From: Gemmatimonadaceae bacterium
GTDB taxonomy: Bacteria; Gemmatimonadota; Gemmatimonadetes; Gemmatimonadales; Gemmatimonadaceae
Length of the DNA stretch: 64,000 bases
Direction of reading: 5' to 3'
NCBI GenBank assembly: GCA_013697785.1
Contig: JACCWE010000030.1
Location: forward strand, 32,079-96,078
How positions within the stretch are numbered: the stretch's first letter is position 1; each line of letters begins with the position of its first letter. Positions 10,731 through 20,239 of the stretch are shown here, piece after piece. Below the pieces are notes generated by a model. That model had not been told where the DNA came from and ran no database searches. It saw nothing but the letters and a program-made list of their open reading frames with translations. A program made the translations under genes and the position numbers.

Positions 10731-11489
10731 CTAGCGCGGGGGCTCGTTGGAGGGCGAGCGGAGCAGCGCGCGCACGTCCGCGTGTGTCGATTCGGAGAGG
10801 ATATCGCGCGGCGACCCCTCCTCCACCACCACACCCTTCGCCAACACCGCCACCCTGTCCGCGAACGCCTCGGCGAAGTCCACATCGTGCGTCGAGATCA
10901 GCAGCGCGTGCCCCTCGGCCGCGAGTCCGCGCAGCACCTCGCCGAGGCTGCTGCGGCGCGCGGGATCGAGCGCGGAGGTTGGCTCGTCGAGCAGGAGAAG
11001 CGTAGGATCGGGGGCGAGCGCGCGCGCGATGGCGACGCGCTGCGCCTCTCCCCCCGACAGCTGGCGCGGAAAGGCGGCCATGCGGTGCGCGACACCAAGC
11101 GTCGTGAGCAGCGCCGTCGCCTCCGTTTCCGCTTTCTCGCGCGTCCAGCCGAGCGCGTGCACGAGCGCGAGCGTCACGTTGTCGAGCACCGAGAGATGCT
11201 CGAAGAGCGACTGCGACTGGAAGACCATCCCGACACTGCGGCGCAGCACCTTCAGCTTCGACTCCGGCGGCACGGGCCCCGGTGCGAGCGCAAAGCCGTC
11301 GACGACGATCGACCCCGAGTCGAACGATCCGAGTGCCGCGATCGCGCGCAGCATAGTCGTCTTCCCCGAGCCGGAGGTGCCCATGAGCATGCAGATCTCG
11401 CCCGGCGCGACATCGATCGTGACGCCGCGCAGCACTTCGACGGCGCCGCGTGATGCGTGAACGTCGCGAACATCCAGCGCCTGGGTCAT
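10731..11489 (-). CDS. Polar amino-acid ABC transporter ATP-binding protein (GlnQ-like)
   Basis: Walker A GTSGSGKTT, signature LSGGEAQRVAIARALA, Walker B LLLLDEPTSALDP. Confidence 0.93.
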   Translation of the reverse strand: MTQALDVRDVHASRGAVEVLRGVTIDVAPGEICMLMGTSGSGKTTMLRAIAALGSFDSGSIVVDGFALAPGPVPPESKLKVLRRSVGMVFQSQSLFEHLSVLDNVTLALVHALGWTREKAETEATALLTTLGVAHRMAAFPRQLSGGEAQRVAIARALAPDPTLLLLDEPTSALDPARRSSLGEVLRGLAAEGHALLISTHDVDFAEAFADRVAVLAKGVVVEEGSPRDILSESTHADVRALLRSPSNEPPR

Positions 11490-12955
11490 ACGGAGCTCCA
11501 CTTCTTCTCGAGCGCGCGTGCGAGACGCGACAGTGGAAGCGAGAGCGCGAGATAGATCAACGAGCAGAGAATTCCGGGCACCACCCAGCTGCCGACATTC
11601 GTCGCGTAGATCGCCGTCTGCTTCGTGAGCTCGACGACGGTGATGACGGACACTAGTGACGAATCCTTGAGCAGCGCGACGAAGTCGTTCGTCATCGGCG
11701 CGAGCGCGAGCCTGAGCGCCTGCGGTCCGCGAACGAGTCGAAGGATCTGCGCCTCGGAGAGTCCAAGCGTGCGCCCGGCCTCCAGCTGCGTGCGCGGGAT
11801 CGCCTGCAGCGCCGCGCGATAGATCTCCGATTCGTACGCCGCGTAGTTCAGCCCAAGACCGAGAACGGCCGCGACGAACGCCGGGAGTCGTACGAACCCG
11901 GACAGTCCGTAGTACAACACAAAGAGCTGCAGCAGCACCGGCGTCCCGCGAATGATCTCGACGTACACCGCGAGCGGCGCTCGCACGAGCGGCGATCCGT
12001 ACACGCGCCCCGCCGCGACCGCGATGCCTACGCCCACGGCGAGCACCATTGCGAGGCATGAAAGCAGGAGCGTGATCCCCGCGGCGCGCAGCAGCGCGGG
12101 GAGATACGAGCGCACGGTGCGCACGCTCGCGATCGCCCCCGCGGCGCGCGCGCGCGCGGAGTCGTCGAGCACACGCGCGAAGTACGCGGTTTGCGTCGTG
12201 TCCCATACGTGCCATGCGCGAAACGTCTTCTCGAGCGAGCCGTCGCGCATCCGTGCGCGCAGAATCGCGTTCACGGAATCGCGAAGTGCGGTGTCGCGAG
12301 CCGCGAGCACAGCCACGTAGGATCCCGTCTCGACGGGCACCCGCTGGATAAAGAAGCCGCCGGTACGGCGCAGCGAGCGGTCGGCGATGATGTTGTCGAG
12401 CAGCACCGCATCCACGCGGCCGGCAACGAGATCGCTGTAGGGATGCACATCGTCGTCGTACGAGATCGGGATCGGTCCACCATGCGGCTGCGCGTCGAGC
12501 AGCATCTGATACGCGCCGGTGCCGCCGAGCGTGGCGACGCGCTTGCCTGCGAGATCGGCGAGCGTGCGGTAGCGCGCGCTGTCGGCGAAGCGCACGGCGA
12601 GCACTTCGCGAAACTCGAAATACGGAATCGACACCGCATGCCGCGCGCGCAGCTCCGGCCTGTCCTCGACGCCGGACATCCCGATCGAGAAATCCGCGCG
12701 CTCCACCGACGCCTCGATCGATGCCCACGCCACCTGGACGAACAGCGGATCGCGATGCAGGTCGTGGCCGATCATCTGTGCGATCTCGACGTCGAAGCCG
12801 CGCACCTTCGCGGGGTCGGCGGGATCCGCCTCTACGAACGGCGCTCCGCCCTCGGCGTCACCGCCCCAGCGAAGCGGCGCGTGCGCACCATTCGCGGGCG
12901 AGCACGCGCCGAGCACGAACGACGACACCAACGCCGCAAGCGCGCGGCGGACCAG
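11486..12955 (-). CDS. Amino-acid ABC transporter, fused lipoprotein substrate-binding and permease domains (start approximate)
   Basis: Lipobox VLGAC; SBP segment GFDVEIAQMIGHDL...GKRVATLGGTGAYQ; permease segment EIIRGTPVLLQLFVLYYGL...AALQAIPRTQLEAGRTLGLS. No ATG near the expected start; a CTG at 12955 is in frame. Confidence 0.88.
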   Translation of the reverse strand: MVRRALAALVSSFVLGACSPANGAHAPLRWGGDAEGGAPFVEADPADPAKVRGFDVEIAQMIGHDLHRDPLFVQVAWASIEASVERADFSIGMSGVEDRPELRARHAVSIPYFEFREVLAVRFADSARYRTLADLAGKRVATLGGTGAYQMLLDAQPHGGPIPISYDDDVHPYSDLVAGRVDAVLLDNIIADRSLRRTGGFFIQRVPVETGSYVAVLAARDTALRDSVNAILRARMRDGSLEKTFRAWHVWDTTQTAYFARVLDDSARARAAGAIASVRTVRSYLPALLRAAGITLLLSCLAMVLAVGVGIAVAAGRVYGSPLVRAPLAVYVEIIRGTPVLLQLFVLYYGLSGFVRLPAFVAAVLGLGLNYAAYESEIYRAALQAIPRTQLEAGRTLGLSEAQILRLVRGPQALRLALAPMTNDFVALLKDSSLVSVITVVELTKQTAIYATNVGSWVVPGILCSLIYLALSLPLSRLARALEKKWSSV

Positions 12956-12981
12956 CCTCGTGCGAACCGCCGCGGTGGCGT

Positions 12982-13422
12982 CTATCGAGCGATCTTCCGG
13001 AGACGACGACGGATGCCGCGCGGCAGGAAGAACGCGGCGGCCACGATCACTTCCTGCAGCGCCGTGGGGTGCAAATCCTCGACCGCACCGTCCCAGTGAT
13101 CGCGCACCACACGCATGCCGGCGTTGGTGATCAGCCTGCGCACGGCGAGCACGAGCACGAACACATCGTCGACCTGTCCGAGAAACGGAATGAAGTCCGG
13201 AATCAGGTCGATCGGCGAGACGACATACGCGATGGCAACGCCCAGGAGCACCTTGTCGAGCGTCGGAACGCGCGGATCTGTGACGAGCCCCGCCATCAGC
13301 CGGAGATACGACGGGATCTGCGTGATCTTGCCGATCAACGTGCGCTTGGCGCCGGTGCGCGGAGCCGGTTCGCGGCTGCGGGGTTTCGAGCGGGCGCCGG
13401 CAGTGCTGGAAGTCGCGGTCAC
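12982..13422 (-). CDS. YkvA/DUF1232 family membrane protein
   Basis: DKVLLGVAIAYVVSPIDLIPDFIPFLGQVDDVFVLVLAVRRL is the DUF1232 signature. Confidence 0.9.
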   Translation of the reverse strand: MTATSSTAGARSKPRSREPAPRTGAKRTLIGKITQIPSYLRLMAGLVTDPRVPTLDKVLLGVAIAYVVSPIDLIPDFIPFLGQVDDVFVLVLAVRRLITNAGMRVVRDHWDGAVEDLHPTALQEVIVAAAFFLPRGIRRRLRKIAR

Positions 13423-13832
13423 GTCGTGGTGCCTCCGGAAGTGTCGGTCGGTGGTACCGCGGGCGCTGTCGCCGGCGGTGCTGCTGCCGGAGTGGCGGTG
13501 GGCCGCTCCGTCGTGGCGCGCGCAACGTTGCGCGACGCCGCATCGACCACATCACTTGCAACTGACTTGCCAGCCGCGGCGACGCCCGAGAGAACGCCCA
13601 TAGCCTTGTTCATGAGCCCCATTGTCTCCGAGATCGCCGACGCCGACACCCGGCCCGCGCGCAGCGTATCCTCGACCCCCTCGGCGAACCGCTGCATCGC
13701 GTTCGGCGACTGCGCCGTGCGCTCCGCGTACTTGGACTCGAGGAACTCGATGTAGTCGAGGAGCTGATACCCACGCTCGTCGGGGAGAACGTCGAGGGTG
13801 CGGACGATGCGATCGCGAAGACTCGTATTCAT
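13419..13832 (-). CDS. Hypothetical protein
   Basis: 137 aa, ATGA overlap with the downstream DUF1232 gene; charged N-terminus and A/P/T-rich tail. Confidence 0.65.
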   Translation of the reverse strand: MNTSLRDRIVRTLDVLPDERGYQLLDYIEFLESKYAERTAQSPNAMQRFAEGVEDTLRAGRVSASAISETMGLMNKAMGVLSGVAAAGKSVASDVVDAASRNVARATTERPTATPAAAPPATAPAVPPTDTSGGTTT

Positions 13833-13899
13833 GGCAGGCTGATCGTGGAAAGACTCGGGGCGCGGCTAGCTGTGATTTACCACGTATGCTCGGATGTAG

Positions 13900-13929
13900 C
13901 TACGCCCCTCGCAACGGCGAAGGGCGTAG
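13900..13929. terminator. Strong hairpin, probable terminator of the M15 peptidase transcript
   Basis: CTACGCCC-C-TCGC-AACG-GCGA-A-GGGCGTAG: 8 bp, one mismatch, 4 bp, tetraloop; lies between the 13958 stop and the 13832 start on the minus strand. Confidence 0.5.
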
Positions 13930-13957
13930 TAGAGAACCGGTGGTTCCGAAGCGAGCC

Positions 13958-14956
13958 TTATCCGCGACCCCAGCGAGCGCGGACACCGCGCGCGTCGACG
14001 TGAGCGAATGGGCCGTGCACTCCATTGCCGCGATAGATGCCGACGCCGCCCGCGAGCTCCGGGTGCGCGGTCTCGACGCGATCCACCGCGTCACGAATGA
14101 CCTTCGCGTCGGCCGCATTGACGCGCCCGTCGTGATTCAGATCTTCCATGCGCCCGGTACCATTGTTGTCGACGAAGACGTCGGCAGCGTCGCCGTACTG
14201 GTGGCGGCTGTCGCGAGCGCGGCCGCCTTCACCGACGCCCTGCACGTTGTACTCGGGCGTCCGGAAGCCGGACATGACCGCGAGGTGCTCGACGTGCACA
14301 CCGTGCACGTTGAGATCCTGGATGACGAGCTCGAGCTTGTCGATGAGCCGCTCATTGAGCACGAGATACTTGGGCCAGGTCTCCTGCTGGTCGTGCGTCA
14401 GGAAGTCGCTGAGCCGGAAGTGATCCGAGACGTAGGTGGTCTCGTTCGCCGCCGTGACCTCGATGAAGCCTTCCGGATTCGCGTAGCCCGAGGAGCGCGG
14501 CGCACGGCGCTCGGCCGGCCAGCTTCCCATGCGATACGAGCCGATCCGGCCGGCCTGCTTGGCTGAGAACGGGAGCATAGTGATGAGCGAGAACGAGCGC
14601 GATGCATCCATTAATGGATGAATGCCGGGGGTCTCGAGCGCGCTGTCGCCGAACAGCTGGGCGAGGATCGGAATGCCGAGCGTGGGGGTGCCACGGGCGA
14701 CGAAGCGGGCGCGGAGCTTCCCGCTGAGTCCGACGAGCGAATCGAGGAACGCGAACGCCATCGGTTTGGCGGGCGTGGCGATCGCACCGGCGGACACCGT
14801 AATGGCGATCGGAGGGACGGGTGGAGCTTTCGGGAGGTCGGGATGCTCGTCGAGTTCGAAGGACGCGCCTGCGGCGACGCCTACGAACGCGATGCTGGCA
14901 ATAACTCCGACTGCGCGTGCCTTGTACCGGCGTGCGCGGGGTGAGGATGTCTTCAC
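13958..14956 (-). CDS. Peptidase M15 family (D-Ala-D-Ala carboxypeptidase-like) with EF-hand/dockerin-like segment
   Basis: GTG start at 14956 preceded by purine-rich GGGAGGG; signal-like N-terminus; SRHQYGDAADV and HVDARG metal-ligand motifs; DLNHDGRVNAADAKVI insertion. ORF extends to 15028. Confidence 0.8.
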   Translation of the reverse strand: MKTSSPRARRYKARAVGVIASIAFVGVAAGASFELDEHPDLPKAPPVPPIAITVSAGAIATPAKPMAFAFLDSLVGLSGKLRARFVARGTPTLGIPILAQLFGDSALETPGIHPLMDASRSFSLITMLPFSAKQAGRIGSYRMGSWPAERRAPRSSGYANPEGFIEVTAANETTYVSDHFRLSDFLTHDQQETWPKYLVLNERLIDKLELVIQDLNVHGVHVEHLAVMSGFRTPEYNVQGVGEGGRARDSRHQYGDAADVFVDNNGTGRMEDLNHDGRVNAADAKVIRDAVDRVETAHPELAGGVGIYRGNGVHGPFAHVDARGVRARWGRG

Positions 14957-15157
14957 GGGATGCCCTCCCTGGCAACCAGACGGACCGCCTGAGGCAGTCT
15001 CTTGGTTTTGCGTGTTGGCCGAAGCCAACGTGCCCTTTTACAAGGAGTCCTCGACCTCAGGAGAGGCGAGGCGTCAACACGGTTCTATGTTACAATAGAC
15101 GCCGGTGGCGTGATACTGCAACCCATTAGTAGATCTCTACGTTGACTGGCCAGGCGG

Positions 15158-16081
15158 TCAATAGATGAACACCGCGGTTCCGACCGGGACGATGCTGTAG
15201 AGGTACGCAATGTCCTCATTACGCAGGCGGACACAGCCGTGGCTGACCGCTTTGCCTATCGACAGCGGCTCATCCGTACCGTGGAGCGCATAACCGTCGC
15301 CCATGTTCAAGCGGTGGCCGCCCAGCGTTCCTTTGTACTTCCGCTGGTTTGTCCCGTAGGGCGGAACGATGATGTTCCCACCTGCGGTGATCTCGTGGCC
15401 ATCTTTGGCCTCGAGTGGAATCTCCAGGCCGTCCGCCCCTCGCTTCACCACATCGTTGCCGTCGACCTCGATCATCGTGCCATCCCCGCCCGGGATCGCC
15501 TTCTTGCGATCGAGCGCCATGATTCCCAACCCCTTTTTCTTCGCCTGCTCCACGTAGTGCCAGTCCGGCGGCACCCACACAGGATCCATCTCCTTGCTTT
15601 GCACCACCAGACGGCCGCGCGGAGTGTCGAACTTGAACTCCTGCCGGCTGCCCTGCTTCTGAACTAGGGTCTTTCCGCTCCCCACGGCCACCTGCGTCGT
15701 ATAGAGCGTCGTGTCGCCAACCTTGTACCAGAGTCGACGGTCCTCGAGGCTCACCACGAGATACGGCTTCGTCTCCGTGCTGTCGGGCTCGGTCGCCAGC
15801 ATCGACTGCAGCGAGTCGGTTACCGTTCCCGCCTTCCGGCTCACATCGTCGAGCAGCTCCCAATTCCGATTGAACACAATTCGGTTGATGTCGCGCTGAA
15901 AACGCACGCGCAGCGTCGAATAGACGAGCACCCCGCTCACGATTCCCAGGAGAACGGTGGTACCGATGGCGCCCGCCATGAACTTCCAGCCGTCGCGCGC
16001 CTCGGGCGTTGTCGTGAACGCCGGGCGCGGGCGGATCGGGCGTGGCTCAGGAGACGGAATGCTGCCGCTGGGTATGCTCAT
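15158..16081 (-). CDS. L,D-transpeptidase (YkuD family)
   Basis: N-terminal TM; HGTDEPLSIGKAVSHGCVRL catalytic motif. Confidence 0.93.
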   Translation of the reverse strand: MSIPSGSIPSPEPRPIRPRPAFTTTPEARDGWKFMAGAIGTTVLLGIVSGVLVYSTLRVRFQRDINRIVFNRNWELLDDVSRKAGTVTDSLQSMLATEPDSTETKPYLVVSLEDRRLWYKVGDTTLYTTQVAVGSGKTLVQKQGSRQEFKFDTPRGRLVVQSKEMDPVWVPPDWHYVEQAKKKGLGIMALDRKKAIPGGDGTMIEVDGNDVVKRGADGLEIPLEAKDGHEITAGGNIIVPPYGTNQRKYKGTLGGHRLNMGDGYALHGTDEPLSIGKAVSHGCVRLRNEDIAYLYSIVPVGTAVFIY

Positions 16082-16114
16082 GTCCCTCGTAAATAAATCA
16101 GATCTTCCACTACT

Positions 16115-16795
16115 TCAATAAAAATAAACGACTGTTCCACGCTGCAGGTCCGGCGTGACCGCCCGCAAATCCTCGGCGCTCACCCTGATACTCCCCGGCA
16201 GCACGTACGACGAATCATTCAACGGCCCCACGCTCGGCAACGAATAGATGACGGTGCCACCATTTAGGACGACCGCCACCGGCCCGAGAGCACCGACGAG
16301 CCCCAGCGTCGCCGGCTGGGGGACCCCGCGATCCGCGTACACCCACGCCGGGACCTCCCACGCGTCCTTCGGACCCATCACGCGCTCGACCGTGCGGGTG
16401 CCGCGCGGAGCGGCCATGTGAAGCGTGTCCTTGCCGCTTCCAAGCCGCTTCCCGGCCGCCACCTCGACACTCATTTCGCGCAGCAGCGCTCCGTCCCGCT
16501 CGAGATACATCTTGCTGCTGTCGACCGCGACCGCCAGATGGATCTCCTTGTCGATCTTCGCCTGCCGCCGCAGCAGCTCCATCATCATCGCGAGCCGCTT
16601 CTCGTTCGTATTCGTCACCGCGTCGCTTCGCCGCCGCTCGAAGTCGCTCATCCCGGAGCGGAGGCGAGCGATCTCGTTCTGGTAGGCGACGCGCTTGTAG
16701 AGCACCCATCCGTCAATCGCGAGGAGGCCGACGATGATGACGGCAACCGCCGCGGTGAACGCCGGATGCTTCCGGCGAAAATCGGAGAAGGGCAT
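16115..16795 (-). CDS. L,D-transpeptidase-like protein lacking catalytic motif (putative pseudoenzyme)
   Basis: N-terminal TM; KMYLERDGALLREMSVEVAAGKRL..APRGTRTVE..DAWEVPAWVYADRG parallels the adjacent Ldt, but SHGCVRL is replaced by LPGSIRV and the upstream His is absent. Confidence 0.7.
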   Translation of the reverse strand: MPFSDFRRKHPAFTAAVAVIIVGLLAIDGWVLYKRVAYQNEIARLRSGMSDFERRRSDAVTNTNEKRLAMMMELLRRQAKIDKEIHLAVAVDSSKMYLERDGALLREMSVEVAAGKRLGSGKDTLHMAAPRGTRTVERVMGPKDAWEVPAWVYADRGVPQPATLGLVGALGPVAVVLNGGTVIYSLPSVGPLNDSSYVLPGSIRVSAEDLRAVTPDLQRGTVVYFY

Positions 16796-16840
16796 CAGTG
16801 TATGTGAGAGTGGACGGCGCTGCGTGGCCGCCGAACGATG

Positions 16841-17908
16841 CTAGCGCGGAACGATGCGCAGGACATCGAGAATGGGTACCCCGGAAGGGTCGCTTCGTCC
16901 CGCCCGCACCCTCGCGAGCACCATGATGTAGCTCAGCGGTGGAAGCGCCTTCGCGCTCGCGACCAGCGCCGTCGGCAGCGCCAGATACAGGAGCGAGCTT
17001 TCACTCCCCGGTCCGCGGGCGAGCAGATATGGCTCGTCGGGCGCGAGCCCCTTCCGCAGCGGATCCGCCGCCTGCACCGCGATCGCCTGCACGACCCATC
17101 GCACCGTCGATCCCTTGTAGTGCTCCGGGTCCGAGCGCAGGTCCGCGGCGCTCACCGCGCTCACCGACGAGCTGTCCACCGGAATCAGCTCGCTCTCGCG
17201 CACCCACCCCTCGCTCTGCACGCGCGCCCATCCGTGATCCCGCGCCACGATGCGCAGGCGCGCCGCCGAGTCCGCGGTGCCACTCGGCTTTCCGTCCGGC
17301 GCGGCGCGCAGCACCAACGGATGCGCGGCCGCAAAGTCTCCCGACGCGATCGATGGATCGGGTGCGCTGGCCGACGGACCTGCGGGCGTGGTGCGCGGCG
17401 GAAGGGCCGCAACGCGCTGTGGCGCTCCCTGCGATGCACGCGGCGGTGCGACCGGCGCGGCGGGCGTGCGCACCGGCGCGCCACCGACGAGCGGCGGCGC
17501 TCTCGCGACGGTCGTCTTCAGCTCGCGCGTCTGCACCCACGCATCCCGCTTCACGCGAAACCAGTCGCCGCTCGCCGAGAGCTTATCCACCGCCATCCCA
17601 TCCTCGATCACGGCGACGATCGCACCTGATGGATCGGCGGTCCCCCGCAGTGCAGCGCCGCTCGATGCGTGCACGGTGAGCGCATCCTTCTTCGCCGTCA
17701 CCACGCTCTTGTGAAGAAATCCTTCCATCGTGACCGCGGTCCAATCCGCCTTCGTCACGCCGGCCTTGAGCGCAGCGCCAACGCGCAGCGTCGCCACGAG
17801 GCGGCCGTCGGGCGCGACGCGCGCGGCAGCCGCGGTGGTCGCAGTGGTCTGCGCACGAGCCGACGATGCCACGAGCGCGCACACGAGCACGATCGAATTA
17901 CAGCGCAT
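16841..17908 (-). CDS. Secreted SH3-domain-like protein
   Basis: Signal peptide MRCNSIVLVCALVASSARA; repeated segments ending DWFRVKRDAWVQTREL and GWARVQSEGWVRESEL resemble bacterial SH3 domains. Confidence 0.65.
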   Translation of the reverse strand: MRCNSIVLVCALVASSARAQTTATTAAAARVAPDGRLVATLRVGAALKAGVTKADWTAVTMEGFLHKSVVTAKKDALTVHASSGAALRGTADPSGAIVAVIEDGMAVDKLSASGDWFRVKRDAWVQTRELKTTVARAPPLVGGAPVRTPAAPVAPPRASQGAPQRVAALPPRTTPAGPSASAPDPSIASGDFAAAHPLVLRAAPDGKPSGTADSAARLRIVARDHGWARVQSEGWVRESELIPVDSSSVSAVSAADLRSDPEHYKGSTVRWVVQAIAVQAADPLRKGLAPDEPYLLARGPGSESSLLYLALPTALVASAKALPPLSYIMVLARVRAGRSDPSGVPILDVLRIVPR

Positions 17909-17992
17909 CGCTGGAAGGAGAATGAGAGGGCGCGTACATTTCCGAGGCTGGGGTCGCGCCGCAGTATACGTTCGAACTCTCACTGAGCAAAG

Positions 17993-19543
17993 ATGTCGAC
18001 TTCGCGGAAGCGCCCAGTCGTTTTGTTGGTGCTCGACGGTTGGGGCTATCGTGCGGAACGTGATGGCAACGCGATCGCGATGTCGCGCACGCCGACGTGG
18101 GACGCACTCTGGAGCGGCACCTCGCGAACGCTGCTGCACGCGTCAGGGCTGCCAGTCGGTCTCCCCGAAGGACAGATGGGGAACAGCGAAGTCGGGCATC
18201 TCAATCTCGGCGCCGGGCGCGTCGTCCCCCAGGATCTCGTCCGCATCAACGGCGCGATCGACGACGGCTCCTTCTTCCGCAACGACACCCTGGTCGAGAC
18301 GTGCGCCGCGGTGCGTGCGAGTGGCGGCACGCTCCATCTCGCGGGGCTGATCGGCAACGGTGGCGTCCACGCATTCGACAAGCACCTCTTCGCCCTCGTG
18401 GACCTGGCCGAGCGAGAGAAAGTGCCGCACGTGGCGATTCACGCCCTCCTCGATGGCCGCGACACGCTTCCCCGCTCCGCGCTCGGCTTCATGGAGCAGA
18501 CACTCGAGCGCGTGAAGGGACGTGCGGAGCTCGCCTCGGTCGGCGGTCGCTATCACGGGATGGACCGCGATCGCCGATGGACGCGCACGGAGCTCTGGTA
18601 CCGCGCGATGATGCAGGGTGTCGGCCCCCGCGCTCCGGACCCGATCTCGGCGATTCGCGCCGCCTACGAGCGCGGCGAGAGCGACGAGTTCATGAAGCCG
18701 GTGGTGATCGAACGGAACGACGAGCCCGTCGCGACGGTACGAGATGGCGATGCGATCATCCTTTTCAACTACCGCTCGGACCGGATGCGCCAGATCACGC
18801 GCGCGCTCACCGAGGATCCGTTCGACGGCTTCGATGTGCGCGGACGCCCGTCGATCAAGGTCGTCACGATGACGCAGTACGACGAGACGTACGAGATTCC
18901 CGTCGTCTTTCCGCCGTTCACACTCGCTCGCGTCGTCGCCGAGGTCATCTCGGCGCACGGCGGCACGCAGTTTCGAACGGCCGAGACGGAGAAGTACGCG
19001 CACGTCACGTATTTCTTCAACGCGGGACACGAGACGGCGTACAAGGGCGAAGTTCGCGAGCTGGTGCCGAGTCAAAAGGTGGCGACGTACGATCTCGCGC
19101 CCGAGATGAGCGCGTACGGCGTGACGGACGTGTTGTGCAAGGCGATCAGCGCGCGCAACTACGACTTCATCCTCTGCAACTATGCAAACGGCGACATGGT
19201 CGGGCACACCGGCGTCATTCCCGCGGCGATCAAGGCAGTGGAAACGGTTGATGAGTGTCTTGCCCGCGTGATCGCCGCCGCGGCGCGCGCCGATGCGCGC
19301 GTGCTGGTCACTGCGGACCATGGCAATTGCGAGATGATGATCGATCCCGCCACCGGCGGGCCGCACACGGCACACACCACGAACCCGGTTCCGCTCGTGA
19401 TCGTCGATCCGGACGGTGATCGTCCGCTCCGCGCGGGAGGCGCGCTGCGAGATGTTGGACCAACGGTGCTGGCGATGCTCGGCGTGGAGAAGCCCACCGA
19501 GATGACCGGCATCGACCTCAGAGAGATGGGAGCCGCAACGTGA
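17993..19543 (+). CDS. gpmI: 2,3-bisphosphoglycerate-independent phosphoglycerate mutase
   Basis: VLLVLDGWGYR, MGNSEVGHLNLGAGR, VTADHGNCEMM motifs. Confidence 0.97.
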   Translation: MSTSRKRPVVLLVLDGWGYRAERDGNAIAMSRTPTWDALWSGTSRTLLHASGLPVGLPEGQMGNSEVGHLNLGAGRVVPQDLVRINGAIDDGSFFRNDTLVETCAAVRASGGTLHLAGLIGNGGVHAFDKHLFALVDLAEREKVPHVAIHALLDGRDTLPRSALGFMEQTLERVKGRAELASVGGRYHGMDRDRRWTRTELWYRAMMQGVGPRAPDPISAIRAAYERGESDEFMKPVVIERNDEPVATVRDGDAIILFNYRSDRMRQITRALTEDPFDGFDVRGRPSIKVVTMTQYDETYEIPVVFPPFTLARVVAEVISAHGGTQFRTAETEKYAHVTYFFNAGHETAYKGEVRELVPSQKVATYDLAPEMSAYGVTDVLCKAISARNYDFILCNYANGDMVGHTGVIPAAIKAVETVDECLARVIAAAARADARVLVTADHGNCEMMIDPATGGPHTAHTTNPVPLVIVDPDGDRPLRAGGALRDVGPTVLAMLGVEKPTEMTGIDLREMGAAT

Positions 19544-20226
19544 AGCTCGTATTTACCGCCGCACTTCTTTGCATCGGCGTTGCACCACTCGCCGCGCAGG
19601 TGGGGAGCGAGCCTGAGCAGAGCCCCTATCGAGATTACGACTACCATCAGGACTTCACGGTTTGGGCCGGCTACTTCGGCGGCAACAAGGGCGAGGTCGG
19701 CATCGGTCCGCAATCGAGCTCGATAGCGGGTATCCGCTACGACCTGCACATCGGCGGCCCTGCGGAATTCGACGTGCGCATCGGGCGCGCCTTCTCCAAG
19801 CGTCTGGTGCTCGATCCGCTCAAGTCCGGCGACGCGCGCACGGTGGGCACGATGTCCGACGCCCTCTGGATCGCGGATGCGGGGATCAACCTCGCCCTCA
19901 CCGGAAAGAAGAGCTATCACCACGTGATTCCGATCGTCGGCTTCGGTGTTGGCCTCGCCTCCAGCCGGGCCAGCCAGGACGTCGGCGGCTATTCATTCGG
20001 CACCGGCTTTGCACTTCATGGGGGCCTGGGACTGAAGTTCGTGTCGCACGGCCCCTGGGGCGCCAGACTCGACCTGACGGACTATTACTGGCAGCTTTCG
20101 TATCCCGGCGGCTATTTCCTTGCACCGACCGGCGGCACGCCGATTCTCTCAACCGGCCAGGTTCAGAATCAGTGGGTCTCCAATCCGGTTCTCACCTTCG
20201 GCATTTCATACATCTTCTCGCGCTAG
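19540..20226 (+). CDS. Secreted / outer-membrane beta-barrel-like protein
   Basis: ATG overlaps the gpmI stop; signal peptide ending APLAAQ; aromatic/Gly-rich alternating segments and C-terminal ...FGISYIFSR. Confidence 0.65.
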   Translation: MKLVFTAALLCIGVAPLAAQVGSEPEQSPYRDYDYHQDFTVWAGYFGGNKGEVGIGPQSSSIAGIRYDLHIGGPAEFDVRIGRAFSKRLVLDPLKSGDARTVGTMSDALWIADAGINLALTGKKSYHHVIPIVGFGVGLASSRASQDVGGYSFGTGFALHGGLGLKFVSHGPWGARLDLTDYYWQLSYPGGYFLAPTGGTPILSTGQVQNQWVSNPVLTFGISYIFSR

Positions 20227-20239
20227 ACGAGGTCCGCAA

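Noticed and set aside
12144-12160. GCGCGCGCGC run as a microsatellite or Z-DNA element
   Set aside because: Lies inside the ABC transporter coding sequence and is expected from codon bias in GC-rich DNA.
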